Source: Rikenellaceae bacterium
GTDB lineage: Bacteria > Bacteroidota > Bacteroidia > Bacteroidales > UBA932
DNA length: 23,474 nucleotides
Direction: 5' to 3'
Assembly (NCBI GenBank): GCA_900769145.1
Contig: CAAGFN010000124.1
Coordinates: forward strand, 1-23,474
A program made the translations under genes and the position numbers. A model generated the notes under the pieces. The model was not told where the DNA came from. It ran no database searches and saw nothing but the letters and a program-made list of their open reading frames with translations. Below are positions 9,446 through 17,166 of this stretch, piece after piece; positions within the stretch are counted from its first letter, which is position 1, and every line of letters starts with the position of its first letter.

Positions 9446-10942
9446 ATGAAAAAGTATTCATTTATGATGGCTGCGGCAGCATTGCTCGCTGTGGTCGGAT
9501 GCGAGAAGTCTCCGGTAGACAACGGTACCGACGTCGACGGAAAGACTTATATGCAGTTCTCCGTGAAGATGCTCTCTACCAAGAGTGCTACTGATGACAC
9601 CGGTAATTCCAACTCAAATGCTGACCCTGATACCGAGGTGGGTATTGACAAGGAGAACACCATTTCCACTGTTGACATCGCATTGGTAAAAGGTGACCAG
9701 TATTTCGTATCCAGGAATGTTACCCCTGCGGCTGCAAACTCAGACACATACGTAGCTTCATTCAATACACTTGACCTTGTTGCCGGAGCAAAATATCAGG
9801 TTTACATCTATGCCAACTGCAGCGCACCTGATTCTTTCGGTGTTAACGAGGTGTCAAGTGCCGATGTCGCTTCCATGACAGTTGACAACAAATTCTGGAT
9901 GACCAATTACCAGGCTGCAACTGAAGTTGAACTTCCAAGCAACCTCGGTCAATACACCACTCCTCAGACGCCTTTCAATCTTGGTTCACACTTGGTTGAG
10001 CGTTCTATGGCCCGCTTCGATTACAAGCCGGCTGCCGCCTTCGATATGGGCGCAGGACTTACCCTCACCCTTACAGAAGCCGCTCTCATCAACCAGAGCA
10101 AGGCTCACTATATGTTCCGCCGCGTGGCTGCCACTGTTGACGGAACTCCGGTAGTCGGTGGCGTTGAGACTCCTCTCAACTGGGTAGTTGACACTGACTG
10201 GGCAAGCAAGACCAAAGATGGATTTTACGCTCAGCTTGAGGCTCCTGCATCTTGGACTTGGACCTCACTTGCCAGCCTCACCGCTGACGACAACTACGAC
10301 GGTGACTACAAAATTTGGTGCTATGCAAAGGAAAACACCATCCCTGGCGTTGATGAGCAGAAGCACAATGTCTCCACCGGTGTTGTATTCAAGGCTGAAC
10401 TCGCCGCAGGCGAGTCCGCTTCAACTGCCGTTAAGGCTGCCATGGCTGCCGGAAAGAGAATATATGTGTTCAACAACGTCCTCTACGGTGCATGGTCTGA
10501 CGTAAAGACCGCCGCCACCGCTGAAGGTGCTGAGGCTACACTCGCTGCCGCCTACAACCAGGCAATCGTGGATATGGATGCCGCTGCTACCGACCCGGTA
10601 TCTGCAAAGGCTGCCGCTGCTGGCTTCACAGGCTACTCTGCAAAGGATGGCAAGTACTACGTTTATTACTACTATTGGAACCGTCACAATGACAACGGCA
10701 AAAACGACACTATGGGCATCATGGAGTTCGCAGTAGTACGTAACAACGTTTACAAACTCGCTGTCAACGCAATCAGCCGCTTTGGCCATCCTACTCCTCC
10801 TACCGGCCCGACCGACCCAGATCCAGACCCGGATCCGGATCCAGTAAAACCAGACGACCCGGACGAGAGCGTGAACTACTACTTCACAGTAAGCGTGAAA
10901 GTTCTCCCTTGGACTGTTCGTATAAACAACATTGAATTCTAA
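9446..10942 (+). CDS. Mfa1-family major fimbrial subunit (lipoprotein precursor)
   Basis: A 498-residue precursor with a lipoprotein signal peptide (lipobox AVVGC, C19). The N-terminal domain resembles the FimA/Mfa1 fold, with TVDIALVKGDQYFVSRNV and the YQVYIYANCS strand. The C-terminal part has the Mfa1-family signature: an aromatic YYVYYYYWNRHND segment, VVRNNVYKLAVNAISRFG, a Pro-Asp linker (about 450-470) and the terminal VSVKVLPWTVRINNIEF. In type V pili the subunits are lipidated, cut by a protease at the surface, and joined by donor-strand exchange. The 42-nt AT-rich upstream spacer and codon choice richer in GCT/CTT/GTT than the neighbours suggest high expression, as expected for the shaft protein. 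No other gene in the operon has this C-terminus. Confidence 0.93.
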   Translation: MKKYSFMMAAAALLAVVGCEKSPVDNGTDVDGKTYMQFSVKMLSTKSATDDTGNSNSNADPDTEVGIDKENTISTVDIALVKGDQYFVSRNVTPAAANSDTYVASFNTLDLVAGAKYQVYIYANCSAPDSFGVNEVSSADVASMTVDNKFWMTNYQAATEVELPSNLGQYTTPQTPFNLGSHLVERSMARFDYKPAAAFDMGAGLTLTLTEAALINQSKAHYMFRRVAATVDGTPVVGGVETPLNWVVDTDWASKTKDGFYAQLEAPASWTWTSLASLTADDNYDGDYKIWCYAKENTIPGVDEQKHNVSTGVVFKAELAAGESASTAVKAAMAAGKRIYVFNNVLYGAWSDVKTAATAEGAEATLAAAYNQAIVDMDAAATDPVSAKAAAAGFTGYSAKDGKYYVYYYYWNRHNDNGKNDTMGIMEFAVVRNNVYKLAVNAISRFGHPTPPTGPTDPDPDPDPDPVKPDDPDESVNYYFTVSVKVLPWTVRINNIEF

Positions 10943-10956
10943 CGAGTTCTTGCACA

Positions 10957-11973
10957 ATGAATTTCAAGAGTGTAATATCATCGGCAATCATCAGGGGGGC
11001 TTCGGCCCTTCTGATGGCAGCCGGTGTCATTTCCTGCAACACCATTTACGATGACCAGAGCGACTGCCCGAGAGGAGTCTCCCTGCGCTTCGTCTATGAC
11101 TACAATATGGAGTATGTCAACTCCTTCCACAAACAGGCACATTGTATCAGCGTTTTCGTCTATGACCAGAATGGCGACTACATTGAAACCTGGGAGGAGA
11201 AAAGTGACGCGCTCAAGGACGAGGCCTACAGGATGAGGCACGAACTTGGAGAGGGGAAATATACACTTCTTGTATGGGGCGGAATCAGTTGCGGAGAGAC
11301 TTCATTCTACACTCCGCATCTGAAATCCCGCGCTTTTGATATCAAGCACGACCTTCCGAATGACGGAGTGAGACTCAGGCACGACGACTGGATATCAGAC
11401 AAATCTCTCCACCCTCTGTTCTACGGAATAGCCGAGCTGGAGGTAGGCAAGGACGACTACGTGGAGAAAACCATCTACCTCAAGAAAGACACCAACAATA
11501 TCCGTTTCGCCCTCCAGCAGATGAACGGCGAGGCCATCACTGCGGACGAGTTCGATGTCACGATAGTGGACGACAACTCAGTTCTCGACTGGCAGAACGA
11601 GCCGGTCCCTGCGGGACTTGTAACCTACAGGCCTTGGTTCAAGGGAGAGAAAGTAATCGGCACCGGAGAAGACGGGGAAACTCCTGTTACGGCAGCCTAT
11701 TACGAACTTTCCACCTCCAGGCTCACCACCAGCACATCCCCGAGGCTGATTGTCTATAACAAGGAGAAGGGAGAAAACATCATCAACATCCCTCTCAACA
11801 CCTACCTCCTCTTCCTCAAGAGCGAACTCTACGCCGAAATGCCTGCGCAGGAGTTTTTGGACCGTGAAAGCGAATGGTCCCTCGTCTTCTTCCTCGACAG
11901 CGGGAACAGGTGGTACAATACCAAAATCATCGTAAACGACTGGGTGGTACGACTGAATGACGCTGAACTCTAA
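10957..11973 (+). CDS. FimB/Mfa2-family fimbrial anchor lipoprotein
   Basis: A 338-residue lipoprotein (lipobox GVISC, C27). After the lipobox it has CPRGVSLRFVYDYNMEYVNSF, the hallmark of the FimB/Mfa2 family (PF08842), and continues with SVFVYDQNGDYIETW and a YTLLVWGG strand. The C-terminus is WYNTKIIVNDWVVRLND. In Porphyromonas the homologue Mfa2 anchors the Mfa1 fibre to the outer membrane and limits its length; the same role is inferred here from family and from its place directly after the major subunit, 14 nt downstream. Confidence 0.92.
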   Translation: MNFKSVISSAIIRGASALLMAAGVISCNTIYDDQSDCPRGVSLRFVYDYNMEYVNSFHKQAHCISVFVYDQNGDYIETWEEKSDALKDEAYRMRHELGEGKYTLLVWGGISCGETSFYTPHLKSRAFDIKHDLPNDGVRLRHDDWISDKSLHPLFYGIAELEVGKDDYVEKTIYLKKDTNNIRFALQQMNGEAITADEFDVTIVDDNSVLDWQNEPVPAGLVTYRPWFKGEKVIGTGEDGETPVTAAYYELSTSRLTTSTSPRLIVYNKEKGENIINIPLNTYLLFLKSELYAEMPAQEFLDRESEWSLVFFLDSGNRWYNTKIIVNDWVVRLNDAEL

Positions 11974-11985
11974 TTAAAAAGGAAA

Positions 11986-13035
11986 ATGAAGGCTGTAGTC
12001 ACAAGGATAATACTTCTATTGACCGTGTTTCTGGTCTCCGGATGCATCTGGAGCGAATCGGAGACACGGGATTCCGAGGTATCCGTGACCCTCAGCCTGC
12101 AGATTGACGTGACCAATCTCCCTGTATGCCTGCCAGCCACGAAAGGATACGAAGACCCCGAGACAGACGGGGAGAAAATGCAGACTCTGCGCATCATCAT
12201 CGTCAGGCCGAACGGCAAAGTCGAGCACAACAAATTCATTGACCTGACCTCCCCTGCTATGACAGCTGTCCACAAGTTTGAGGTCGTGGGCCGGGAAGAG
12301 AAGGCTATCTGGCTGATAGCCAATGAGAACAACCCTGCGGTAACATTCGATTTCGGTTCGCTTACGCCGGGTAGTACCGTTGCCGCCAGCGTATTTGAGG
12401 CCGAACTTATCCAGCTCAATTCCAATGATGAGAACGTCTCATTCCCACTTCCGATGTCCTCAGTCTCCAAGGTCAAGGTTCCCGGCTCGGATTATTCAAA
12501 GAATCTCCAGATAGTGAGGGCTGCGACCAAATTTACGTACATCATCGCCAATAATACTTCCAACCCTCTGTATCTCAGCAGCTTGAAGATTAACAAAGGA
12601 GCCAGGAAGGAGTATCTCTTCCCTCGAATCACTTCATCATCATCCTGGGGAGACTATACCGACGGCGGTACCACCGTGACCGTTCCTGACGGTATGCTTA
12701 TAGAAGATTACGAAGTTCCCCTGATCGGTAACAACGAATATTACGAATTCCAGAAAGCCTGCGCCGTGACAATAGGCGCCGGCGCCGAGGTGAAGGTGGA
12801 CCCGTTCTTCCTTCTCGAAGGCAAGTACACAGACAGCGCAAGCGAAGGCAAGAACTACTCTACAACATTGACCATCAACGGATTGGACTACTCTGACTAT
12901 CTTCCAGACCTGCCGCAGCTGCCGCGGAACACACATGCCGTGGTCAGGGCAAAGTTCAGCGAGATCGGCATTTCCCTCAAAGTGGAAGTCCTGCCTTACG
13001 GAGAGGTGATTCTTGAACCGGGATTCGGGCAATAG
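11986..13035 (+). CDS. Accessory fimbrial lipoprotein, Mfa-like
   Basis: A 349-residue lipoprotein (lipobox LVSGC, C20). It has no motif I can name with certainty. The early part has the strand pattern VTLSLQIDVTNLP...MQTLRIIIVRPNG, and the end reads PQLPRNTHAVVRAKFSEIGISLKVEVLPYG. That RNxHxxVxxxF...VxVxPY arrangement is shared by many fimbrillin-like proteins whose final strand takes part in subunit joining. Size and position resemble the accessory tip-complex lipoproteins (Mfa3/Mfa4 type) of Porphyromonas, but direct orthology is not claimed. It lies 12 nt after the anchor gene and 11 nt before the large tip-like gene, so it is co-transcribed. Confidence 0.82.
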   Translation: MKAVVTRIILLLTVFLVSGCIWSESETRDSEVSVTLSLQIDVTNLPVCLPATKGYEDPETDGEKMQTLRIIIVRPNGKVEHNKFIDLTSPAMTAVHKFEVVGREEKAIWLIANENNPAVTFDFGSLTPGSTVAASVFEAELIQLNSNDENVSFPLPMSSVSKVKVPGSDYSKNLQIVRAATKFTYIIANNTSNPLYLSSLKINKGARKEYLFPRITSSSSWGDYTDGGTTVTVPDGMLIEDYEVPLIGNNEYYEFQKACAVTIGAGAEVKVDPFFLLEGKYTDSASEGKNYSTTLTINGLDYSDYLPDLPQLPRNTHAVVRAKFSEIGISLKVEVLPYGEVILEPGFGQ

Positions 13036-13046
13036 GAGAATGTGGA

Positions 13047-15989
13047 ATGAAAAAGGTATATGTCATATTGTTAATGCTCTGCGCAATGCTCGTCACCTCT
13101 TCCTGCATTTGGGAGAAGGAGATGGAGACCGCATTGCCGGAAGAAAACGGCAGCATCTCGATTCAGGTGGACTACCGTCCTCTTGAGGCTGCGCTTGACA
13201 CCAAGTCGGCCGGAAACCTTATCAGGACGATTGACAACATTTCAATAGTCGCCTTCAACTCATCCAACGGTACATTCGCATTCAGCAGATATCTCACTAT
13301 ATCTGAATCTGATTATACGGTAGAAGAAGTAGCCTCACCTTCAGGCACTTACGCTGAGTCAAAGGTTTACCGTGCCTCAATGTCCCTGGACAATGTTGCC
13401 CGGGGGAAATACCGCATTTATGCCGTTGTCAATATGGACCGGGAACTTACCTCGGCCGAGACCGCATCTGAGACGGCATTGAAATCCATATCGCTGGGCT
13501 GGCAGACGACGGGAGACAAGGCCTGCTCGCCGGAAAACAGCCAGATGTTCGGTTTCTTCACGGACAACGCTTCTACCGAGATTCCTGCTGAAGCCCCGGA
13601 ACTGACCATCGGCAAAGCCGGCGTTTCGCTCCACGCATGGGTGAAGAGGGCTGTCTCGAAAGTAACGGTGGCCTACGATGCTTCCGGACTGAATGACAAT
13701 ATTTACATTTATCTGAAATCTGTCCAGATTCTGGATATTCCGGCCACATGTCCATTGGGCAATCCCAATGCTCCGGTTTCTGATGAGGCTCTGATTCACG
13801 AGGGAGAGATGCTGGTTTACTCCCCTTCCGCAAACGTTCAGGATTGGCCTTGCGTAACCAAGGGAAGTCCTGTGTATCAATATGATGGCGGCCATACTGA
13901 GACTGCACAGGCAATGTATTTCTTCGAAAACAACCAGGGGACTGGTTCCAAGCACGGCTACCATCCGGGAGATGCCTCCTGGGACAAGGACAAGAAGCCT
14001 TGCGGAACCTACATTGAGGTCAAGGGATACTATGTGAACCGCACGGAGGACAATAGCTCCCAGGGGGCGATTATCTACCGTTTCATGCTCGGCAAGGATG
14101 TTACGAGCGATTTCAATGCGGAGCGCAGCAATCATTACAAGGTGACCCTGAAGTTCCGGAACAATGCCAATGACCCGGACTGGCACATTGTCTATGAACC
14201 TGAGCAGCCTGAGCTCACTATTCCGGACCCGCTGTATATCTCTTATGTGCCTAACGAGAGTGTGAATGTGCCGGTGGTTGTACGCGGTGCCACTTCTTCT
14301 ACCCAGGTAACTGCGAATATTATTGAGAGTCATTGGTATGGGGACAAAGGGCATAAGTATCAGGGACTTTATGTTCAGGCGTTCAATGGTATTCTTACAT
14401 TGCAACCGACAAATGGAAGTCTTGCGGATGAAGCAGCGCGTCAAAGCGATTTCAATGCCAAGAACGGTCTATCCTACTCTCCTTCTCAAGTACTGGCTGA
14501 CAGGTGTCTCTACTCTATCCCGGTATATACAAGAGGACTTACTCTTGGCAACTCATTTTCCGGATACAACTATTTCCCGCACGACACCCGCACGGGTAAG
14601 ATACGTTTCTCCGTGACGGTTAACGGCAAGTCATATACCAAGGATGTGAGGATTATCCAGGTGAAACGTGTAGTCAACCCTGCCGGAGTATGGCGTGAGG
14701 CATCCAGCACCAAGGCCTTCAATTTCAGGCTTATGGAGCTGAACGAAGATGATGACAGCAATACAGGTCCTGTTCACAGGCAGTTCTACCCTACTATTTC
14801 AGACGGCCCTTGGACAGCCCACATTGAGCAGGGTGCTGATTGGATTCAGATTGCTCCTACCGGGACTAATAATTGGGGAACTTCAGACGTTACCGGAGGC
14901 ACAGCATCGGAGGTTCGCTTCGATGTCCGCCCGGGCAGCACCTGCAGTGACGGAACCGTGCGTCACGGAGTGGTCAAGGTCACTTACAACAACAATACTT
15001 GCATCCACTATTTCTTTGTCAGCCAGGGGATTGGGGATGTGCCTATGGCGGTGGACGTAAATTATGCAGACTTTGCAGGCAGACCTTCGACCTCGGTTTA
15101 TAATGAAACCCACCCGATTCATACCTGCTACTGGATGAACCGCAATATGAAATATTCAGGTGTGCCTTGTGACAATCCTCTTATGGAAGGCGGCCTCTTC
15201 AGATGGGGCAATGCTTCACAGGCAATCAAGCCGGAGGATGCGCTCAGAAGTGGGTATGGATTCAATATTGAGGGCTATTCGTCCGGAAAGACCCATTGGA
15301 TGTACTCTGGCAGCGATGCATCGTTCACCGGTATCTGGCATCCGGAAAGGCCTACAGGTTTCCGTTATGACGAACATGCAACATACAAGGGCCGTTTCTA
15401 CAACGACAGATGGCCGGCAAAATATGCAGATTGGACTGCCCTTCAGTCACATCCACGCTATTACGGCGTGCTTTATGGCGAAGAGAGTACTGGTACCGCT
15501 ACCAATACAACTGATGCCTACACCTACATCAATCCTGGCGACGTCAAGGGTATGCAGGGCCTGTTTGTCTGGGACAGGACCAATGGACGGCATCTTTTCT
15601 TCCCTATTGGAGCGTCCGGATATGGCCACAGGAAAGGAAGCGATTTGTATAAAACAGATTGGGGTGGCGATGGCGTAATACGCCGAGACGTGCTGAAATA
15701 TGCCCAGCGAAGCCTTGAGATGCCTACTGCCACGGCGGAAAAACTCCCGATGCTTTATGACCTCTGGATGCGCAAGGGTGCCATTTACTGGTACGAGGAG
15801 AATGAATTCTACACCACGAATCAAGAGAAATTCGCACACGACATAAACTACTACACCTACGACCTGAACAGCTACGGTGCAAACCCTGTTACAATGGCCG
15901 AAAAGAACGCCACTGACCCGCATACTAATGTAGCCCACCGCAGCGCCCAGTGGTCCGACGCCTGCTTCGTCCGCTGCGTACATTATTAG
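13047..15989 (+). CDS. Large fimbrial tip-like lipoprotein (DUF4906-like, BACON-like and FISUMP-like regions)
   Basis: A 980-residue lipoprotein (lipobox VTSSC, C20), the largest in the operon. Regions in order: an N-terminal fimbrillin/DUF4906-like part (about 30-375; SISIQVDYRPLE, RGKYRIYAVVNMD, a GVSLHAWVKRAVSKVTVAY strand, and NHYKVTLKFRNN at its end); a middle of Ig-like segments; a BACON-like module (about 585-665; GPWTAHIEQGADWIQI ... GVVKVTYNNN ... FVSQGIG); and a C-terminal domain (about 690-980) with CYWMNRNM, GGLFRWGNA, LFFPIGASGYGHR and a final ACFVRCVHY. The last features match the FISUMP/Fibrobacter major-paralogous type, a C-type-lectin-like fold often found on surface adhesins. 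The ligand is unknown. As the last gene of the operon, followed by a strong hairpin, it probably encodes the adhesive tip; this is inference from domains and place. Confidence 0.85.
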   Translation: MKKVYVILLMLCAMLVTSSCIWEKEMETALPEENGSISIQVDYRPLEAALDTKSAGNLIRTIDNISIVAFNSSNGTFAFSRYLTISESDYTVEEVASPSGTYAESKVYRASMSLDNVARGKYRIYAVVNMDRELTSAETASETALKSISLGWQTTGDKACSPENSQMFGFFTDNASTEIPAEAPELTIGKAGVSLHAWVKRAVSKVTVAYDASGLNDNIYIYLKSVQILDIPATCPLGNPNAPVSDEALIHEGEMLVYSPSANVQDWPCVTKGSPVYQYDGGHTETAQAMYFFENNQGTGSKHGYHPGDASWDKDKKPCGTYIEVKGYYVNRTEDNSSQGAIIYRFMLGKDVTSDFNAERSNHYKVTLKFRNNANDPDWHIVYEPEQPELTIPDPLYISYVPNESVNVPVVVRGATSSTQVTANIIESHWYGDKGHKYQGLYVQAFNGILTLQPTNGSLADEAARQSDFNAKNGLSYSPSQVLADRCLYSIPVYTRGLTLGNSFSGYNYFPHDTRTGKIRFSVTVNGKSYTKDVRIIQVKRVVNPAGVWREASSTKAFNFRLMELNEDDDSNTGPVHRQFYPTISDGPWTAHIEQGADWIQIAPTGTNNWGTSDVTGGTASEVRFDVRPGSTCSDGTVRHGVVKVTYNNNTCIHYFFVSQGIGDVPMAVDVNYADFAGRPSTSVYNETHPIHTCYWMNRNMKYSGVPCDNPLMEGGLFRWGNASQAIKPEDALRSGYGFNIEGYSSGKTHWMYSGSDASFTGIWHPERPTGFRYDEHATYKGRFYNDRWPAKYADWTALQSHPRYYGVLYGEESTGTATNTTDAYTYINPGDVKGMQGLFVWDRTNGRHLFFPIGASGYGHRKGSDLYKTDWGGDGVIRRDVLKYAQRSLEMPTATAEKLPMLYDLWMRKGAIYWYEENEFYTTNQEKFAHDINYYTYDLNSYGANPVTMAEKNATDPHTNVAHRSAQWSDACFVRCVHY

Positions 15990-16017
15990 ACCATTTGTCC
16001 GTAAAAAGGCCACGTCT

Positions 16018-16079
16018 CCGGCCATTTCGAGCATTTTGATACAAAATGGCCGGGACACCACGCATTTCCCGGCCATTTT
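16018..16079. terminator. Three-arm palindrome and bidirectional terminator after the fimbrial operon
   Basis: A perfect 13-bp inverted repeat (AAAATGGCCGGGA at 16043-16055, TCCCGGCCATTTT at 16067-16079, 11-nt loop) ends in TTTT on the plus strand and in TTTT on the minus strand. It can therefore end transcription of the fimbrial operon and of the convergent DUF2442/DUF4160 unit. A further arm, CCGGCCATTT at 16018-16027, can pair with the same AAATGGCCGG (16044-16053), so two alternative hairpins compete for the middle arm. The same palindrome recurs at 21593-21631, and half of it at 17002-17014. Confidence 0.75.
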
Positions 16080-16105
16080 CATTCTAACAGATGTAGCTGA
16101 ATGCC

Positions 16106-16522
16106 TTACGATGCAAAAGAGACCTCGCTATAGATCTTTCCCAATTCGTGAATGCGATCGAGTATCAGCTTCTCTCTTTCTCTTGAAGGCTTCTTGAAAC
16201 CATTGATATAATTCCTCATCAGAGACGGATTTAAACCGATGGACTTTGAAAACTCTGCAATGTTGATTTCGGGATGCTCAAGGAAAAACCTCTGAAATGC
16301 AGAAGGTTCTGCCTCGTCATAGGTAAAGCTCTCGAAACTGACATCCTCATCAAGTTTGTGCCAGTGAATGCCAATGGTGCTGATTTCGTATTCCTGCCTC
16401 TGCTCCTGAGTGGCGTGAAGAAGATTCTTGTACCAAAGAAGGGACTGGCGATAGGTCTTGCCGTCATCGCCAAGGCCATACAGCCATTCGCCCTCAAACC
16501 ATATTGTCTCAATCTTATTCAT
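16106..16522 (-). CDS. DUF2442 domain protein with C-terminal helix-turn-helix (antitoxin-like)
   Basis: A 138-residue protein if started at the ATG at 16522. I chose this start because it begins the DUF2442 core (MNKIETIWFEGEWLYGLGDDG) and overlaps the upstream stop by 8 nt. The DUF2442 part (PF10387) spans about 1-65: WLYGLGDDGKTY, LLWYKNLLHATQEQR and IGIHWHKLDEDVSFESF are family hallmarks. Residues 75-125 form an XRE-like helix-turn-helix (INIAEFSKSIGLNPSLMRNYINGFKKPS). DUF2442 genes commonly pair with DUF4160 genes, and the DNA-binding tail suits an autoregulating antitoxin. No toxicity evidence is possible from sequence, so the toxin-antitoxin role is inference. Confidence 0.87.
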   Translation of the reverse strand: MNKIETIWFEGEWLYGLGDDGKTYRQSLLWYKNLLHATQEQRQEYEISTIGIHWHKLDEDVSFESFTYDEAEPSAFQRFFLEHPEINIAEFSKSIGLNPSLMRNYINGFKKPSREREKLILDRIHELGKIYSEVSFAS

Positions 16523-16778
16523 AGTCTTCATCATTTTCAATATCACCAAAGATTTCGTACCACCTGTTAAGAATTATGTCTGAATTCTCATGGATTGCCC
16601 TTTCAATTCGCTTCAGGTCATTAGCCTTAATCCCATGTGAAGAGTCAAGAGTAAATCCATCACCATCCCAGACATATTTTGCATCTCCGTTATGACCTCT
16701 GACATGAACATGGATAGGTTCGTGTTCATGGGAGAAGAACAAAAAAACAAATCCGTATTGTCTAAATAATTCCGGCAT
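16515..16778 (-). CDS. DUF4160 domain protein (toxin-like partner)
   Basis: An 87-residue protein of the DUF4160 family (PF13711), recognised by MPELFRQYGFVFLFFSHEHEPIHVHVRG near the N-terminus (the HEPIHVHV motif at about 18-26) and the Asp-rich YVWDGDGFTLDSS strand. The ATG at 16778 was chosen because family members begin at this MP; the TTG two codons upstream is in frame but less likely. Its stop codon lies inside the start of the DUF2442 gene (ATGAATAA, 8-nt overlap), giving strong translational coupling. Molecular activity is unknown; the toxin suggestion rests on gene pairing. Confidence 0.87.
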   Translation of the reverse strand: MPELFRQYGFVFLFFSHEHEPIHVHVRGHNGDAKYVWDGDGFTLDSSHGIKANDLKRIERAIHENSDIILNRWYEIFGDIENDEDYE

Positions 16779-16804
16779 AGTCAATCATCATTATATTGTC
16801 AAAG

Positions 16805-16835
16805 CAAATATAGGTACTATTTTCGATACCTCCAA
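16805..16835 (-). promoter_or_regulatory. Bacteroidetes-type promoter of the DUF4160/DUF2442 pair
   Basis: On the minus strand, TTG (complement of 16833-16835) is followed after exactly 20 nt by TATATTTG (complement of 16805-16812), matching the -33/-7 consensus. The start codon at 16778 is about 20 nt past the expected transcription start. Confidence 0.65.
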
Positions 16836-16851
16836 AAATAATAGCTCTCAA

Positions 16852-16941
16852 GAAGCGACTGCGGTAGGCATCCAGACTTTCGAGAAATTGATACAACAGA
16901 ATTGCTTGTACATTGCAAGAAAGAGTATATAAGAAGACCGG
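16852..16941 (+). pseudogene. Fossil of an AAA-ATPase/DUF1703 gene
   Basis: This 90-bp stretch aligns with two separated parts of the ATPase gene that follows. 16852-16918 matches 17205-17271 almost base for base (GAAGCGACTGC, GGTAGGCATCCAGACTTTC, AATTGCTTGTACATTG), with two single-base deletions that break the frame. 16921-16941 matches 17601-17621; the four differences are transitions, and the translation ERVYKKTG parallels ERAYRKTG in the intact copy. The ~330 bp between the two segments are missing. It is thus the remnant of a diverged paralogue with an internal deletion, not a recent duplication. It begins inside the promoter region of the divergent DUF4160 gene. Confidence 0.78.
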
Positions 16942-17001
16942 ACCCGCCATTTCGGTCATCCCCGACCGGGAACGACGTACGACGGCCGTGAATACGCAGT
17001 T

Positions 17002-17014
17002 TCCCGGCCATTTT
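17002..17014. repeat. Half copy of the GGCCATTTT palindrome
   Basis: TCCCGGCCATTTT, followed by CATTC, is identical to the right arm and flank at 16067-16084, but the matching left arm is absent; the upstream bases (ACGGCCGTG, CGACGTACG) contain unrelated short palindromes. It appears to be a decayed copy of the terminator-like repeat left between the two ATPase remnants. Confidence 0.6.
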
Positions 17015-17141
17015 CATTCCAATAGATGAGGCTGGCCCAAAAGCCTGTCATAAGAGAGCGGAACCTTTGCCCCTCGTACTGCGACCCGGCTCTTCTGAAG
17101 AATTGTCCCTGCACGTATTACGTATAATCAGATTGATTTGC

Positions 17142-17149
17142 TATATTTG
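17142..17149 (+). promoter_or_regulatory. Candidate -7 element for the ATPase gene
   Basis: TATATTTG fits TAnnTTTG and lies 25 nt before the ATG at 17167 and 43-46 nt before the ATGs at 17185 and 17188. No TTG at the standard -33 spacing is visible, so this is a weak call. The expected transcription start leaves only about 10 nt before 17167, which favours the two later starts. Confidence 0.4.
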
Positions 17150-17166
17150 CATGGGCAGCAAAACTT

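Noticed and set aside
13377..14444. Minus-strand frame of 355 codons inside the tip-like gene
   Set aside because: Antisense to a lipoprotein gene with clear signal peptide and domains; no motif of its own.
15447..16082. Minus-strand frame beginning MKMAGK
   Set aside because: Starts in the GGCCATTTT palindrome and then runs antisense to the tip-like gene; a similar false start occurs at the half copy near 17014.
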